DNA from: Candidatus Poribacteria bacterium
Lineage (GTDB): Bacteria > Poribacteria > WGA-4E > JAJDTR01
Assembly: GCA_028820655.1 (NCBI GenBank)
Contig: JAPPIK010000051.1
Location: forward strand, 92,539 to 156,538
Length of the DNA: 64,000 bases
Reading direction: 5' to 3'
Below the pieces are notes generated by a model. That model had not been told where the DNA came from and made no database searches. It saw only the letters and a program-made list of their open reading frames with translations. Of this stretch, positions 34,319-42,618 are shown piece after piece. The stretch's first letter is position 1; each line of letters starts with the position of its first letter. The position numbers and the translations under genes were made by a program.

Positions 34319-35281
34319 TTGGAAACCAGATTAGCCCTGATTGGCGGCGGGGAAAACGCCGCCTCCTATACGACTGTGACACCGCGTTTACCGAATGCGG
34401 CGTTTGCCGCGGTGGTCGATCCGCAGCCTGATCGCGCCCAAGCTGCCGCCGACTCGCTCGGCGCATCGATTACGGCAAATTCGCTTGAGAAACTATTGGA
34501 AAGGGGCGCGGATGCGTTCGACGCCGTGATAATCCCCGAATCCAACCATGCCCGGGGCAGCCTCGCCTTGCAAGCGGCGGAGGCGGGCAAACATGTGCTG
34601 ACGGCGTCACCCCTCGCGCCGTCCGTGGAAGATGCTGAAGAGGTCGTGGAGGCGTGCCGGTCCGCCGACGTGCGGCTCATGGCGAGCAGTTCCCTGCGCT
34701 TCATGCCGTCTCACCAGGCGGTGAAAAACGCGTTGGCGGAGGGTAAGTTGGGAGAGCCAGGATTGCTGCGGATGCACCGCTGGTCGCAGCCTTCAGGTCC
34801 GAATAGCGCCAATGACATCGTGCTGGGAGGGTCCGTTGTGGGAATCGACCTTGCCATCTGGCTGTTCGGTGAGTCTCCCACCGAGGTTTATGCGGTGGGA
34901 CGCCCGGGTTACGCTCAGGTGCATCTCGGCTTTCCCGATGGCGGCATGGCGTTGATAGACGAGGCGCGTACACTGCCGAACGGCGACGGCTACCTCTCTT
35001 TATCCCTCATCGGATCATCCGGCGCCGCCTATGCGGACGACCATCACAACCGCAATCTCGTGTTCCAAGGCGGCGACCCGAGCGCCATCGACACCGGTCA
35101 GGGTGCCGCCGCGCTGACGGCGGAGCTTGAAGAGTTCCTGTCCGCGGTCGAGGAGGGGCGGGAACCCGCGGCGAGCGGCGCGGAAAACCGTACCGCGATC
35201 CAAGTCGCCGAAGCTGCCGTGACGTCTCTCCAGTCGCAGCAGGCTCTACGATTGAACGGAGGTAGCTATGAACTCGCCTAA
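34319..35281 (+). CDS. Gfo/Idh/MocA-family oxidoreductase-like protein (no EKP motif)
   Basis: 320 residues with a TTG start (TTG GAA ACC AGA) and GGAGG nine bases upstream. The N-terminus LALIGGGENAASY keeps a glycine-rich turn. Where the catalytic EKP lysine is expected, the sequence is HVLTASPLAPSVEDAEE, so the key lysine is missing. ASSSLRFMPSHQAVKNALAEGKLGEPG is the usual helix after it. It is shorter than usual (320 against ~350-370). Lacking the lysine, it may be non-catalytic, for instance a partner subunit of the two sister proteins on either side. The ribosome site of the next gene (GGAGG) lies inside its 3' end, with a 14-bp overlap. Confidence 0.8.
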   Translation: METRLALIGGGENAASYTTVTPRLPNAAFAAVVDPQPDRAQAAADSLGASITANSLEKLLERGADAFDAVIIPESNHARGSLALQAAEAGKHVLTASPLAPSVEDAEEVVEACRSADVRLMASSSLRFMPSHQAVKNALAEGKLGEPGLLRMHRWSQPSGPNSANDIVLGGSVVGIDLAIWLFGESPTEVYAVGRPGYAQVHLGFPDGGMALIDEARTLPNGDGYLSLSLIGSSGAAYADDHHNRNLVFQGGDPSAIDTGQGAAALTAELEEFLSAVEEGREPAASGAENRTAIQVAEAAVTSLQSQQALRLNGGSYELA

Positions 35282-36368
35282 ATATCGATTTGCCTCGCTA
35301 AGCGTCGTCAAACACGCCTATATGAACGTCGCCATGGCGGCGCATCCCCGTTTCGATCCTGTGGTCGTCGCCGACGATGCCGATCAGCCCGACTGGGTGC
35401 ATGAACGCAACCAGGAATTCGCGGACGAATACAATGTCCCCTATGTGCGCGATGTCGAACGCGCTATCGCCGATTATGACGTGCAGGTCGCGGTCGTAAA
35501 CTCGGAGGCGGAACGCCACTGCGATCTGAGCGTGCGCGCCGCCGACGCCGGATTGCACGTTGTGCAAGATAAACCGATGTCGAACCGCGTGTCCGAGTGT
35601 GACCGCGTCGTCCAGGCGGTCGAGCGTAACAACGTCAAGTTCCTGCTCTGGAACCGCAACCGTCTGCCGGCGCTAATCCAAGCCAAGCGGGTAGTGGAGA
35701 GCGGCAAGATAGGGGAGCCGTACGCCGTCCACGCCGATTTCTATTTCGCCAAAGACGCCGGACCCCGCAAGGACGCGAACCAACCCAAGAAGCCGCCCAT
35801 CAATTGGCTGGAACGTCAGAAGGAGGCGCATGCGGACGGATCCGACGGGGGCGTGGGCGTCGACCCCATGGGCGAACTGAAGATTGAGGGGATTTATCCG
35901 CTCGCCTACATACGTATGCTGACGGGAGCGGACGTGCGGCAGGTATTTGCCCGCACCACGGCGCACTTCCATCAAGCCTGCGTCGACAACGATATCGAGG
36001 ACCTGGCAACCGTGACGCTGGAAATGGATAAGGGCATCCTCGGGACGCTGTGCATCGGACGCATCGGCGCCGCCAGCCACCCGGACATCGGCGAGATTAA
36101 GATTCACGTGCTCGGATCGGAGGGAGCGCTGGTGATCAGCGAGGCGCGCCCCGAGATTAGCGTTTACTACCGGGGGCAAACTGCGACGGAATACCCGCAC
36201 CAGCGGATCGCCGACGACAACAATTTCCAATTGCCCGATGACTTCGCTCGTGCGATCGACACCGATGGAGACACGATGTTGAACGCGCGCGCCGGACGCG
36301 CCATTTGCGCCACCGTCCAAGCCGCCATCGATTCCGGCCGCTCCGGCACCCCGGTCGCCGTATCGTAG
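35268..36368 (+). CDS. Gfo/Idh/MocA-family oxidoreductase, copy 2 (atypical motifs)
   Basis: 366 residues, overlapping the upstream gene by 14 bp. It is a close sister of the gene at 32954: shared YRFASLSVVKHAY, VVNSEAERHCDLSVRAADAG, QDKPMSNRVSECDRV, FARTTAHFHQ and IEDLATVTLEMDKGILGTL. It likewise lacks GxGxxG and has DKP instead of EKP. These shared oddities argue for a distinct subfamily and not for decay. The stop TAG is again part of a family-B hairpin head, as in its sister, so the duplicated unit may have included gene plus repeat. Confidence 0.82.
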   Translation: MNSPKYRFASLSVVKHAYMNVAMAAHPRFDPVVVADDADQPDWVHERNQEFADEYNVPYVRDVERAIADYDVQVAVVNSEAERHCDLSVRAADAGLHVVQDKPMSNRVSECDRVVQAVERNNVKFLLWNRNRLPALIQAKRVVESGKIGEPYAVHADFYFAKDAGPRKDANQPKKPPINWLERQKEAHADGSDGGVGVDPMGELKIEGIYPLAYIRMLTGADVRQVFARTTAHFHQACVDNDIEDLATVTLEMDKGILGTLCIGRIGAASHPDIGEIKIHVLGSEGALVISEARPEISVYYRGQTATEYPHQRIADDNNFQLPDDFARAIDTDGDTMLNARAGRAICATVQAAIDSGRSGTPVAVS

Positions 36369-36860
36369 GGTGCGCACTGCGCACCAGCCTTTTATGCTAG
36401 GATCACGGGTGTAGGTCCCTGTAGGAGATCAAAGGAATGAACAATGACTGCGATAGAGATCTTCTCCAGGTCGCGACTTCCTATCCCGAATTATATGTAG
36501 GGGACGTAGATCTGCGTCCCCTACGCGGAGAATATAGATGTGGGGTGGGATCAACCGACTAGATAAGGAGCGCGATAGCAAATCCCTCGATCTCCAAGTT
36601 GTAGGGTGCGCACCGCGCACCAGCCTTGTAGAACCCGGCAGGAATACAAACGAGAGCGATAGCAATGCGTAGGGTGGGATCAACCGACTGGATGGTAGGT
36701 GAGATAGAGATCTTCTGCCCATCGGCTATTGAGATCGCCCGCGGCGGGAAATGTGTATAGCACCGCGGCTTCACCGCGCGTGGAGAAGCCTCTGCGGTGT
36801 GACTGGCGTATGTGCCCGAGGGTGCGATCTCATAGGAACCAACGGAATAACATCGCGTTC
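36366..36860. repeat. Cluster of five or more GTAGG elements
   Basis: A 495-bp gene-free cluster. 36365-36393: family B. 36421-36478: composite family A (GTAGGAG head, ~35-nt module, CTCCAGGTCGCGAC arm). 36497-36523: family D, GTAGGGGACGTAGATCTGCG then TCCCCTAC. 36600-36627: family B. 36669-36722: composite family C (GTAGGGTGGG head, modules, CTTCTGCCCATC arm). About 36760-36800 is a palindrome-rich stretch (CACCGCGGCTTCACCGCG). No gene. Confidence 0.8.
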
Positions 36861-37109
36861 TCACTCGTTGTGGCGGGCTAGATGGTCGATGTGGTTCTGC
36901 GTAAGGGAGTTTATCTCAGACCGGAGCAATCTGAATTCCGAGCGGATTTCTTTGAACTGCTCACTTACTTGCCTGAACTGCTCGTTCATTTGATAGTTCA
37001 TTTGATTCATTGAGTACAATATATAAACCTGCGCGAATACGAAAATCGCTGCCAATAGCGATACGAGTACCGCGGGATTCTTCCATGGATTGCCATTTTT
37101 CGATTCCAT
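36861..37109 (-). CDS. Small membrane-anchored coiled-coil protein
   Basis: 82 residues from the ATG at 37109, chosen because CGGAGGAG lies 8 nt upstream. Residues ~14-34 (VLVSLLAAIFVFAQVYILYSM) form one membrane helix, and the rest is a heptad-patterned helix (MNEQFRQVSEQFKEIRSEFRL). Such proteins are anchors or length-measuring rods; I recognise no family. It lies alone between repeat clusters, 480 bp upstream of the restriction locus on the opposite strand. Confidence 0.7.
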   Translation of the reverse strand: MESKNGNPWKNPAVLVSLLAAIFVFAQVYILYSMNQMNYQMNEQFRQVSEQFKEIRSEFRLLRSEINSLTQNHIDHLARHNE

Positions 37110-37588
37110 TGCAAGTCTCCTCCGGTATGAACGGGTTTCCATAGGCGAGAACTGACTCTATAATAACACAGAACCGGACGCTCTTCAAGCGGAACCGCTT
37201 TTCTTTCCCGACAAACATGAATCTTGAAACGGCGGGCGGGTATGGGATACAGTAGGAGCGACCTCCCGGTCGCGGCTTGGCAGTTGTAGGGTAATCAAGC
37301 GAGTGGATAGCGAGCGCGATAGAAATCCCTCAAGCGAATGGATAATGAGCGCGATAGGACTCCATCAACCGAACGAATAGTGAGGGCGATAGCTAATCTT
37401 CTGCCCACCATTCCTTATTCACAACCTGTAGGGTGCGCACTGCGTACCAGCCTTCGAAAGCACCAGCGGTGCGAAAGGAAGTCGCGATTCGGAGATCGCT
37501 CCTACGAAGTATCTGTACTTTTGATTGATGATGCCTACACAAATTAACCCGTCACTCTTGACCCAATTGCAAAGAACAGAATAACCCC
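37110..37588. repeat. Repeat cluster upstream of hsdM
   Basis: 37251-37276: family-A hairpin. 37286-37414: composite family C, GTAGGGT head, then three successive ~35-nt modules (starts near 37292, 37334 and 37368), then CTGCCCACCATTCC. 37430-37456: family B with the second arm pair GCACCAGCGGTGC following. 37482-37505: family-A variant (TCGCGATTCGGAGATCGCTC). The hsdM promoter must lie in the remaining ~80 bp; TTGACC at 37552 has no good -10. Confidence 0.8.
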
Positions 37589-39346
37589 ATGGCAAACTAC
37601 CAAGAACTTGCAAACCTCGTGTGGAACGTCGCCGACGACGTGCTCCGAGGCCTATTCAAACCCCACGAATACGGCGATATCACCCTCCCCTTCCTCGTGC
37701 TGCGCCGCTTGGACTGCATCCTGACCGAAGACGACCGGAAAGACAAGGCTATTGAGACGTACAACCGATATAAAGACAAAATGCGCGAAGAGCTCCTGCC
37801 GCAGGTGATTCTGAACGAGACCAAGTCCAGCTTCTACAACACCTCGCAATACGATCTCTCCCGGCTGAAAGCCGACCCCAACAACATCCGCCTCAACTTC
37901 AGCAACTACCTCAACGGCTTCAGTAAGGATGTGCGGGACATCATCGAAAACTTCAACCTCGACCAGTTCATCGACCGACTGGACAAGAACAATAGGCTGT
38001 TCATCTTCTGCGACAAGTTCACCGAGGTCGATCTGCACCCCGATCAGGTGGACAACCACACCATGGGACAGGTGTTCGAGGAGCTGCTGCGCCGGTTCTC
38101 GGAAATGTCCAACGAGACCAGCGGGGAACACTACACCCCGCGCGATGTCGTGCGGCTGCTGGTCTCCCTTTTGTTCGCCGAACACCGTGAAGAGGCGCGC
38201 GGCCAGGGAGTCATCCGCAGCATCTTCGACCCCTGCTGCGGCACCGGCGGCATGTTGACGATTGGCAAGGACTACTTCCGCGAACAGATCAATCCCGACG
38301 CCGAGGTCCGGCTGTTGGGCCAAGAACTCAACCCGCAGACCTACGCCATCTGCAAATCGGACATGCTGATAACCGGCGAAAACCCCGACGACATCCAACT
38401 CGGCTCCTGCCTCTCCGGCGACGGTTTTCAAGGGGAGCGGTTCGACTACATGATAACCAATCCCCCGTTCGGCGTCAGTTGGAAGTCCGACGAAACCGCC
38501 GTGAAATCGGAAGCCGGCACTGCGGGCGGCAGGTTCGCAGCCGGCACACCCCGCAGCTCCGACGGAGCGTTGCTATTCCTGCAGCACATGCTATCCAAGA
38601 TGGAGAGCCGCGGCAGCCGCGTCGGAATCGTCCTGAACGGTTCCCCGATGTTCACCGGCGATGCCGGCAGCGGCGAGAGTAACATCCGGAAATGGATTAT
38701 CGAAAACGACTGGCTGGAGTGCATCATCGCGCTGCCCGACAAACTCTTCTTCAACACCAGCATCGCCACCTACATCTGGATCTTGACGAACCGCAAGCTG
38801 GAGAGACGCCGGGGCAAGATCCAACTGATAAACGGTGCGGAATTCTTCGAGTCGATGAAACGCAATCTCGGCGACAAGAGCGTCTTCATCTCCGATTCGC
38901 ACATGGAACGGCTGGTGGACATCTACACGAACTTTGAGGAATGCGAACACTCCAAGATCTATCCGAACGAGTTCTTCGGCTACACCAAGGTGATTGTCGA
39001 ACGACCGCTGGTCGAAAAGCGCGATGTCCTCGGCGAGGAAAAGGAGTTCGTCGTGAAGGACAAGAAAGGGAATCCGAAACCCGATACCGCGCTGCGTGAG
39101 GACGAGCGAATTCCCTTCGCGGAGGATATTGACGGCTACTTCCGACGCGAGATTAAGCCCCACCTGCCGGACAGTTGGATGGATCGGAAGAAAGACAAAA
39201 TAGGCTACGAAATCAACTTCAATCGCTATTTCTACCGCCACACCCCGCTGCGCTCGCCTCGTGAAATCGCCGACGAAATGCGCGCGCTTGAGCAGGCGAA
39301 CGAAGGCTTGCTGAGGGACGTGCTAGAATTAGTTTCAGAAGGATAA
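37589..39346 (+). CDS. hsdM: Type I restriction-modification DNA methyltransferase subunit M
   Basis: 585 residues. An N-terminal HsdM helical domain (ANLVWNVADDVLRGLFKPHEYGD) is followed by the N6-adenine methyltransferase: FDPCCGTGGML (AdoMet motif I, about residue 213) and NPPFGVSW (motif IV NPPF, about residue 290). GEHYTPRDVVRLL before motif I is the standard HsdM signature. It methylates the host's copy of the target recognised by HsdS and is part of the M2S complex. The length is normal. No clear ribosome site precedes the ATG. In a usual locus hsdS follows at once; here four other genes intervene before hsdS at 45145. Confidence 0.96.
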   Translation: MANYQELANLVWNVADDVLRGLFKPHEYGDITLPFLVLRRLDCILTEDDRKDKAIETYNRYKDKMREELLPQVILNETKSSFYNTSQYDLSRLKADPNNIRLNFSNYLNGFSKDVRDIIENFNLDQFIDRLDKNNRLFIFCDKFTEVDLHPDQVDNHTMGQVFEELLRRFSEMSNETSGEHYTPRDVVRLLVSLLFAEHREEARGQGVIRSIFDPCCGTGGMLTIGKDYFREQINPDAEVRLLGQELNPQTYAICKSDMLITGENPDDIQLGSCLSGDGFQGERFDYMITNPPFGVSWKSDETAVKSEAGTAGGRFAAGTPRSSDGALLFLQHMLSKMESRGSRVGIVLNGSPMFTGDAGSGESNIRKWIIENDWLECIIALPDKLFFNTSIATYIWILTNRKLERRRGKIQLINGAEFFESMKRNLGDKSVFISDSHMERLVDIYTNFEECEHSKIYPNEFFGYTKVIVERPLVEKRDVLGEEKEFVVKDKKGNPKPDTALREDERIPFAEDIDGYFRREIKPHLPDSWMDRKKDKIGYEINFNRYFYRHTPLRSPREIADEMRALEQANEGLLRDVLELVSEG

Positions 39347-39368
39347 GCACAAAAGGTATAATTTAGTG

Positions 39369-39395
39369 TAGGGTGGGCACTGCCCACCATTCCTT
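39369..39395 (+). repeat. REP hairpin, family C
   Basis: GTAGGGTGGGCACTGCCCAC then CATTCC, between hsdM and the first ATPase gene, 22 bp after the hsdM stop. It is the intact form of the element split by modules at 37286. Confidence 0.85.
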
Positions 39396-39450
39396 AAATG
39401 GATTTGCTGCAATGAATCAAGCATGTTCTTAAGGAAAGGAGGTACAGGCT

Positions 39451-40752
39451 ATGATAACCGAACTCAGAGCGCAGAATTTCAAATCGTGGCAAGACACAGG
39501 CAATTTGCGCTTCGCTCCATTGACTGCGTTTTTCGGCGCGAATAGCTCCGGTAAAACCAGTATCTTGCAAATACTCCTAATGCTCAAGCAGACAGTGGAG
39601 CGCCCACGGAAACAGCCATCGTATGAGAATGAGGCACTTTACTTTGGTAATGATTCGTCGTTGGTCAATCTTGGCAGTTTCGAAGATGTCATCCACCAAC
39701 ACTGCCCAGATTCAAACCTCGGTATTTCCGTGTCGTGGAAATTGGCGGAAGAGATGAAAATCGACAAACACTTAACTGACTCTCTTGTTTTTTCGGCCTC
39801 CCTTCGAAAACAATCTGGACATTCGGTTTTGGAGAACTATTGTTATGCTGCAAATGGACAAGAATGGCAGTTGAAAAAAGGCGAAAGGGGTTACACGTTC
39901 AAGTTTCCCGAATTTTTAGTGAAGTCTGGAAATCGAGTCTATTCAGAGAGTTTGATATGGGCACAGCCATTCCGGTTCTATGGCGTTGATAAACCGGATA
40001 ACCGTTACTCAACTCTTCGACAGATTGTAGCCTCTCTTGAAAACCTTTTCAATCGAATTCTTTACTTGGGTCCCCTGCGCGAACAACCCCGCCCCCATTA
40101 CATTTGGAGAGGCAAACATCCGGAAGGTGTTGGACGTTTTGGAGAAGAAATGGTCACCGCACTGTTTTCATCGCGAATTCAACTCTCGGATCTTGTCGAA
40201 CAGGTGCCGAAATGGTTGCAATCTCTAGGTTTAATCGATTCCTATCGCCTCGCTCCCGTCCGTCGTACGCAAAGCGATTACGAATTTCTCGTCACAAAGC
40301 ACAAGGGCGGACCGGAAGTCCGATTGACCGACGTGGGTTTCGGCGTCTCCCAAGTGCTGCCGGTGTTGATTCTCTGCTACTATGCCCCCGAAGGCTCGAC
40401 CCTCATTCTCGAACAGCCGGAGGCGCACCTCCATCCGAAGGTTCAGTCGGAACTCGCGGATGTCCTCATTGATGCCGTGAAGAATCGAAATCTGCAGATT
40501 ATCTTGGAAAGCCACAGCGAGCATCTGCTTCACCGCTTGATGCGCCGCACTGCCGAGGAGCAACTTTCCGTGGATGACACGGCGCTCTATTTCTGCCAAA
40601 TTAACGAAGGCGTATCCGAAATTGAACCACTAGACGTTGATGAATACGGCAACATCGCCAATTGGCCACAGGAGTTCTTCGGCGATGTCACCGGAGATTT
40701 GATAAAACAGGGCAGAGCGGAAATGGATCGACGGGGAATAAGCAAGTCATGA
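39451..40752 (+). CDS. DUF3696/AAA_21-like SMC-type ATPase, first copy
   Basis: 433 residues with GGAAAGGAGG ahead of the ATG. The head is that of SMC/Rad50-like ATPases: FGANSSGKTS (Walker A, residues ~28-37), VGFGVSQVLPVL (signature region), and LILEQPEAHLHP (Walker B with catalytic Glu, residues ~318-329), then ILESHSEHLLHRLMRR (switch histidine). No long coiled coil, so it belongs with the compact ATPases (DUF3696-like, related to those in PARIS, Septu and OLD systems) that sense phage and control a nuclease partner. That role is inference from context: it sits inside a type I restriction locus and is followed by a second copy and a PIN nuclease. Confidence 0.88.
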   Translation: MITELRAQNFKSWQDTGNLRFAPLTAFFGANSSGKTSILQILLMLKQTVERPRKQPSYENEALYFGNDSSLVNLGSFEDVIHQHCPDSNLGISVSWKLAEEMKIDKHLTDSLVFSASLRKQSGHSVLENYCYAANGQEWQLKKGERGYTFKFPEFLVKSGNRVYSESLIWAQPFRFYGVDKPDNRYSTLRQIVASLENLFNRILYLGPLREQPRPHYIWRGKHPEGVGRFGEEMVTALFSSRIQLSDLVEQVPKWLQSLGLIDSYRLAPVRRTQSDYEFLVTKHKGGPEVRLTDVGFGVSQVLPVLILCYYAPEGSTLILEQPEAHLHPKVQSELADVLIDAVKNRNLQIILESHSEHLLHRLMRRTAEEQLSVDDTALYFCQINEGVSEIEPLDVDEYGNIANWPQEFFGDVTGDLIKQGRAEMDRRGISKS

Positions 40753-40797
40753 CGGTGATTTTCGATACAACCGTCATTGGAGAAGGAGATAAGAGCC

Positions 40798-42087
40798 ATG
40801 ATAACTGAGTTCAGAGCGCAGAATTTCAAATCATGGGAAGACACAGGAACTATAGATTTCGCTCCATTGACCGGATTCTTCGGCGCCAATAGCTCCGGTA
40901 AAACCAGTCTCTTGCAGGTGTTGCTAATGCTCAAGCAGACGGTGGAACGTCCACCGGACTGGAATGGCACCATTGATTTCGGTGATGAAAGTTCGCTCGT
41001 CAACTTGGGCAGCTTTCGTGACGTGATCTACAGGCACAGGCAGGATTTAAGTCTCGTCATTACAGTTTCCTGGAACCTGCCCGATAAGTTGACCGTGACA
41101 AATCCGTTTGGCGACAGCTCTTCCCCAATCGAAACTACGACCCTCTCCTTCTCGACCTCCGTTGTGAAATTAGATAGACATTCGGTTATCTTGGATTCGT
41201 TTACCTATCGTACGGAAGAACAGCGACTTTCAATAGAATGGAATCCAGAACCGAATCTGCGTAGTCTCGGATCCAATCTTGTATTTTTATCCGGTCCCCT
41301 ATTACGGTGCTATGGCCTGCGCGATAAATCGCTCAGCGATTCTGAGTTGGCCTTTTGGAAATTCGAGGAGGAGTTTGAAGAGCTGTTTTCCCGCATGAGT
41401 TACCTTGGCCCCCGCCGAGAATATCCTCGTCACCAATACATCTGGAGTGGCCAGCATCCAGAAGGCGTTGGCCAACATGGAAGCGAGATGGTGTCAACGT
41501 TGTTTTCAGGTCGAATTCAACGATTGGATCTTGACGAGCAGGTACCGCGATGGTTGCAATGCTTGGGATTAATAGACTCCTATCGGCTTGCTCCAATTTC
41601 TGATGAGGGACATGGTTACGAATTCCTCGTCACAAAGCACAAGAGCGGTCCCGAAGTCCGCCTCACGAATGTCGGTTTCGGTGTGTCTCAAATCCTTCCC
41701 GTGCTAATTCTCAGCTATTACGTTCCTGAAGGTTCGATCCTCATTCTCGAACAGCCCGAAGCCCACCTCCATCCGAATGTACAGGCGAAATTGGCGGATG
41801 TCCTCATCGATGTCGTGAAAAACCGGAACATCCAAATTATCCTTGAAAGCCACAGCGAACACCTGCTTCACCGCTTGACGCGTCGCATCGCCGAGGGAGA
41901 ATTTTCGGCGGACGACATGGCGCTCTATGCCTGCCAAATCAACGATGGCACATCCGATATTGAACCGCTCAGGATGGATGCATACGGCAACATCAGCAAT
42001 TGGCCCCGAAACTTCTTTGGCGACGACGCAGGTGATGTTGTACAAAGAGCAAAAGCCGAGATAAAGCGTCGGAAAGCAAACACATGA
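40798..42087 (+). CDS. DUF3696/AAA_21-like SMC-type ATPase, second copy
   Basis: 429 residues, start ATG at 40798 with AAGGAG upstream, 45 bp after the first copy. It is a clear paralog: MITEFRAQNFKSWEDTG, FGANSSGKTSLLQVLLMLKQ (Walker A), VGFGVSQILPVLILSYYVPE, LILEQPEAHLHP (Walker B) and ILESHSEHLLHRLTRR. The two differ mainly in the middle third (residues ~55-200), the part that would sense a trigger or a partner. A heterodimer is possible. Its last codons overlap the PIN gene (ATGA), so this copy is translationally coupled to the nuclease. Confidence 0.88.
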   Translation: MITEFRAQNFKSWEDTGTIDFAPLTGFFGANSSGKTSLLQVLLMLKQTVERPPDWNGTIDFGDESSLVNLGSFRDVIYRHRQDLSLVITVSWNLPDKLTVTNPFGDSSSPIETTTLSFSTSVVKLDRHSVILDSFTYRTEEQRLSIEWNPEPNLRSLGSNLVFLSGPLLRCYGLRDKSLSDSELAFWKFEEEFEELFSRMSYLGPRREYPRHQYIWSGQHPEGVGQHGSEMVSTLFSGRIQRLDLDEQVPRWLQCLGLIDSYRLAPISDEGHGYEFLVTKHKSGPEVRLTNVGFGVSQILPVLILSYYVPEGSILILEQPEAHLHPNVQAKLADVLIDVVKNRNIQIILESHSEHLLHRLTRRIAEGEFSADDMALYACQINDGTSDIEPLRMDAYGNISNWPRNFFGDDAGDVVQRAKAEIKRRKANT

Positions 42088-42590
42088 TGCTGGTAATTGT
42101 AGATACAAACGTAGCAAGGCTCGCCAACGGTGAATGGGGTCAAGACTATAAGGAGTGTGAAGAATCCTGTATTTGCTGGCTAGAACGGATTATGCGTGGC
42201 GAAATGAAATTGGTTCTTGACACGGAATGGAAAATCCTCGGTGAGTATTCGGACAATCTGCATTCGCGTGCAGCCGGTGTTGGGAATGAGTTTCTTGAAT
42301 GGTGTCTGCGGAATCGGACAAACCCGGAGAAATGCGAATTGGTTTGGATTACACCTGTTGATAATTCAGACACCGATTTTAGAGAATTCCCTGACGATCC
42401 AGCATTGCAAAATTTCGATCCTGACGACCGAAAATTCATTGCCGTGGCACTTACCCATCCAGAGCAACCGCCCATCTTGGAAGCTACGGATACAGAGTGG
42501 TGGCAACTTCGCGACGTATTTCATCGGAATGGCGTGAAGGTTAAGTTCATTTGTGAGGATGACATTCAAACATTGCGCGAGGGCGCTTGA
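42084..42590 (+). CDS. PIN-domain nuclease
   Basis: 168 residues. It has the PIN acidic residues in order: IVDTNV (Asp7), KILGEYS (Glu54) and FDPDDRKFIAVAL (Asp112/114/115). PIN proteins are metal-dependent RNases, often the toxin of VapBC modules or an effector in defence. Here the start overlaps the stop of the second ATPase by four bases (ATGA), so a fixed ratio with it is expected. No antitoxin gene is next to it; the ATPase pair may be the controlling partner. The pairing of two DUF3696-like ATPases with a PIN effector is not one of the named systems I know. The role is inferred. Confidence 0.85.
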   Translation: MMLVIVDTNVARLANGEWGQDYKECEESCICWLERIMRGEMKLVLDTEWKILGEYSDNLHSRAAGVGNEFLEWCLRNRTNPEKCELVWITPVDNSDTDFREFPDDPALQNFDPDDRKFIAVALTHPEQPPILEATDTEWWQLRDVFHRNGVKVKFICEDDIQTLREGA

Positions 42591-42618
42591 GAAAAAGCCA
42601 AGAAGTGCGGTGAATTAG

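Noticed and set aside
37552..37588. Promoter for hsdM (TTGACC near 37552)
   Set aside because: No acceptable -10 hexamer at 16-18 bp.
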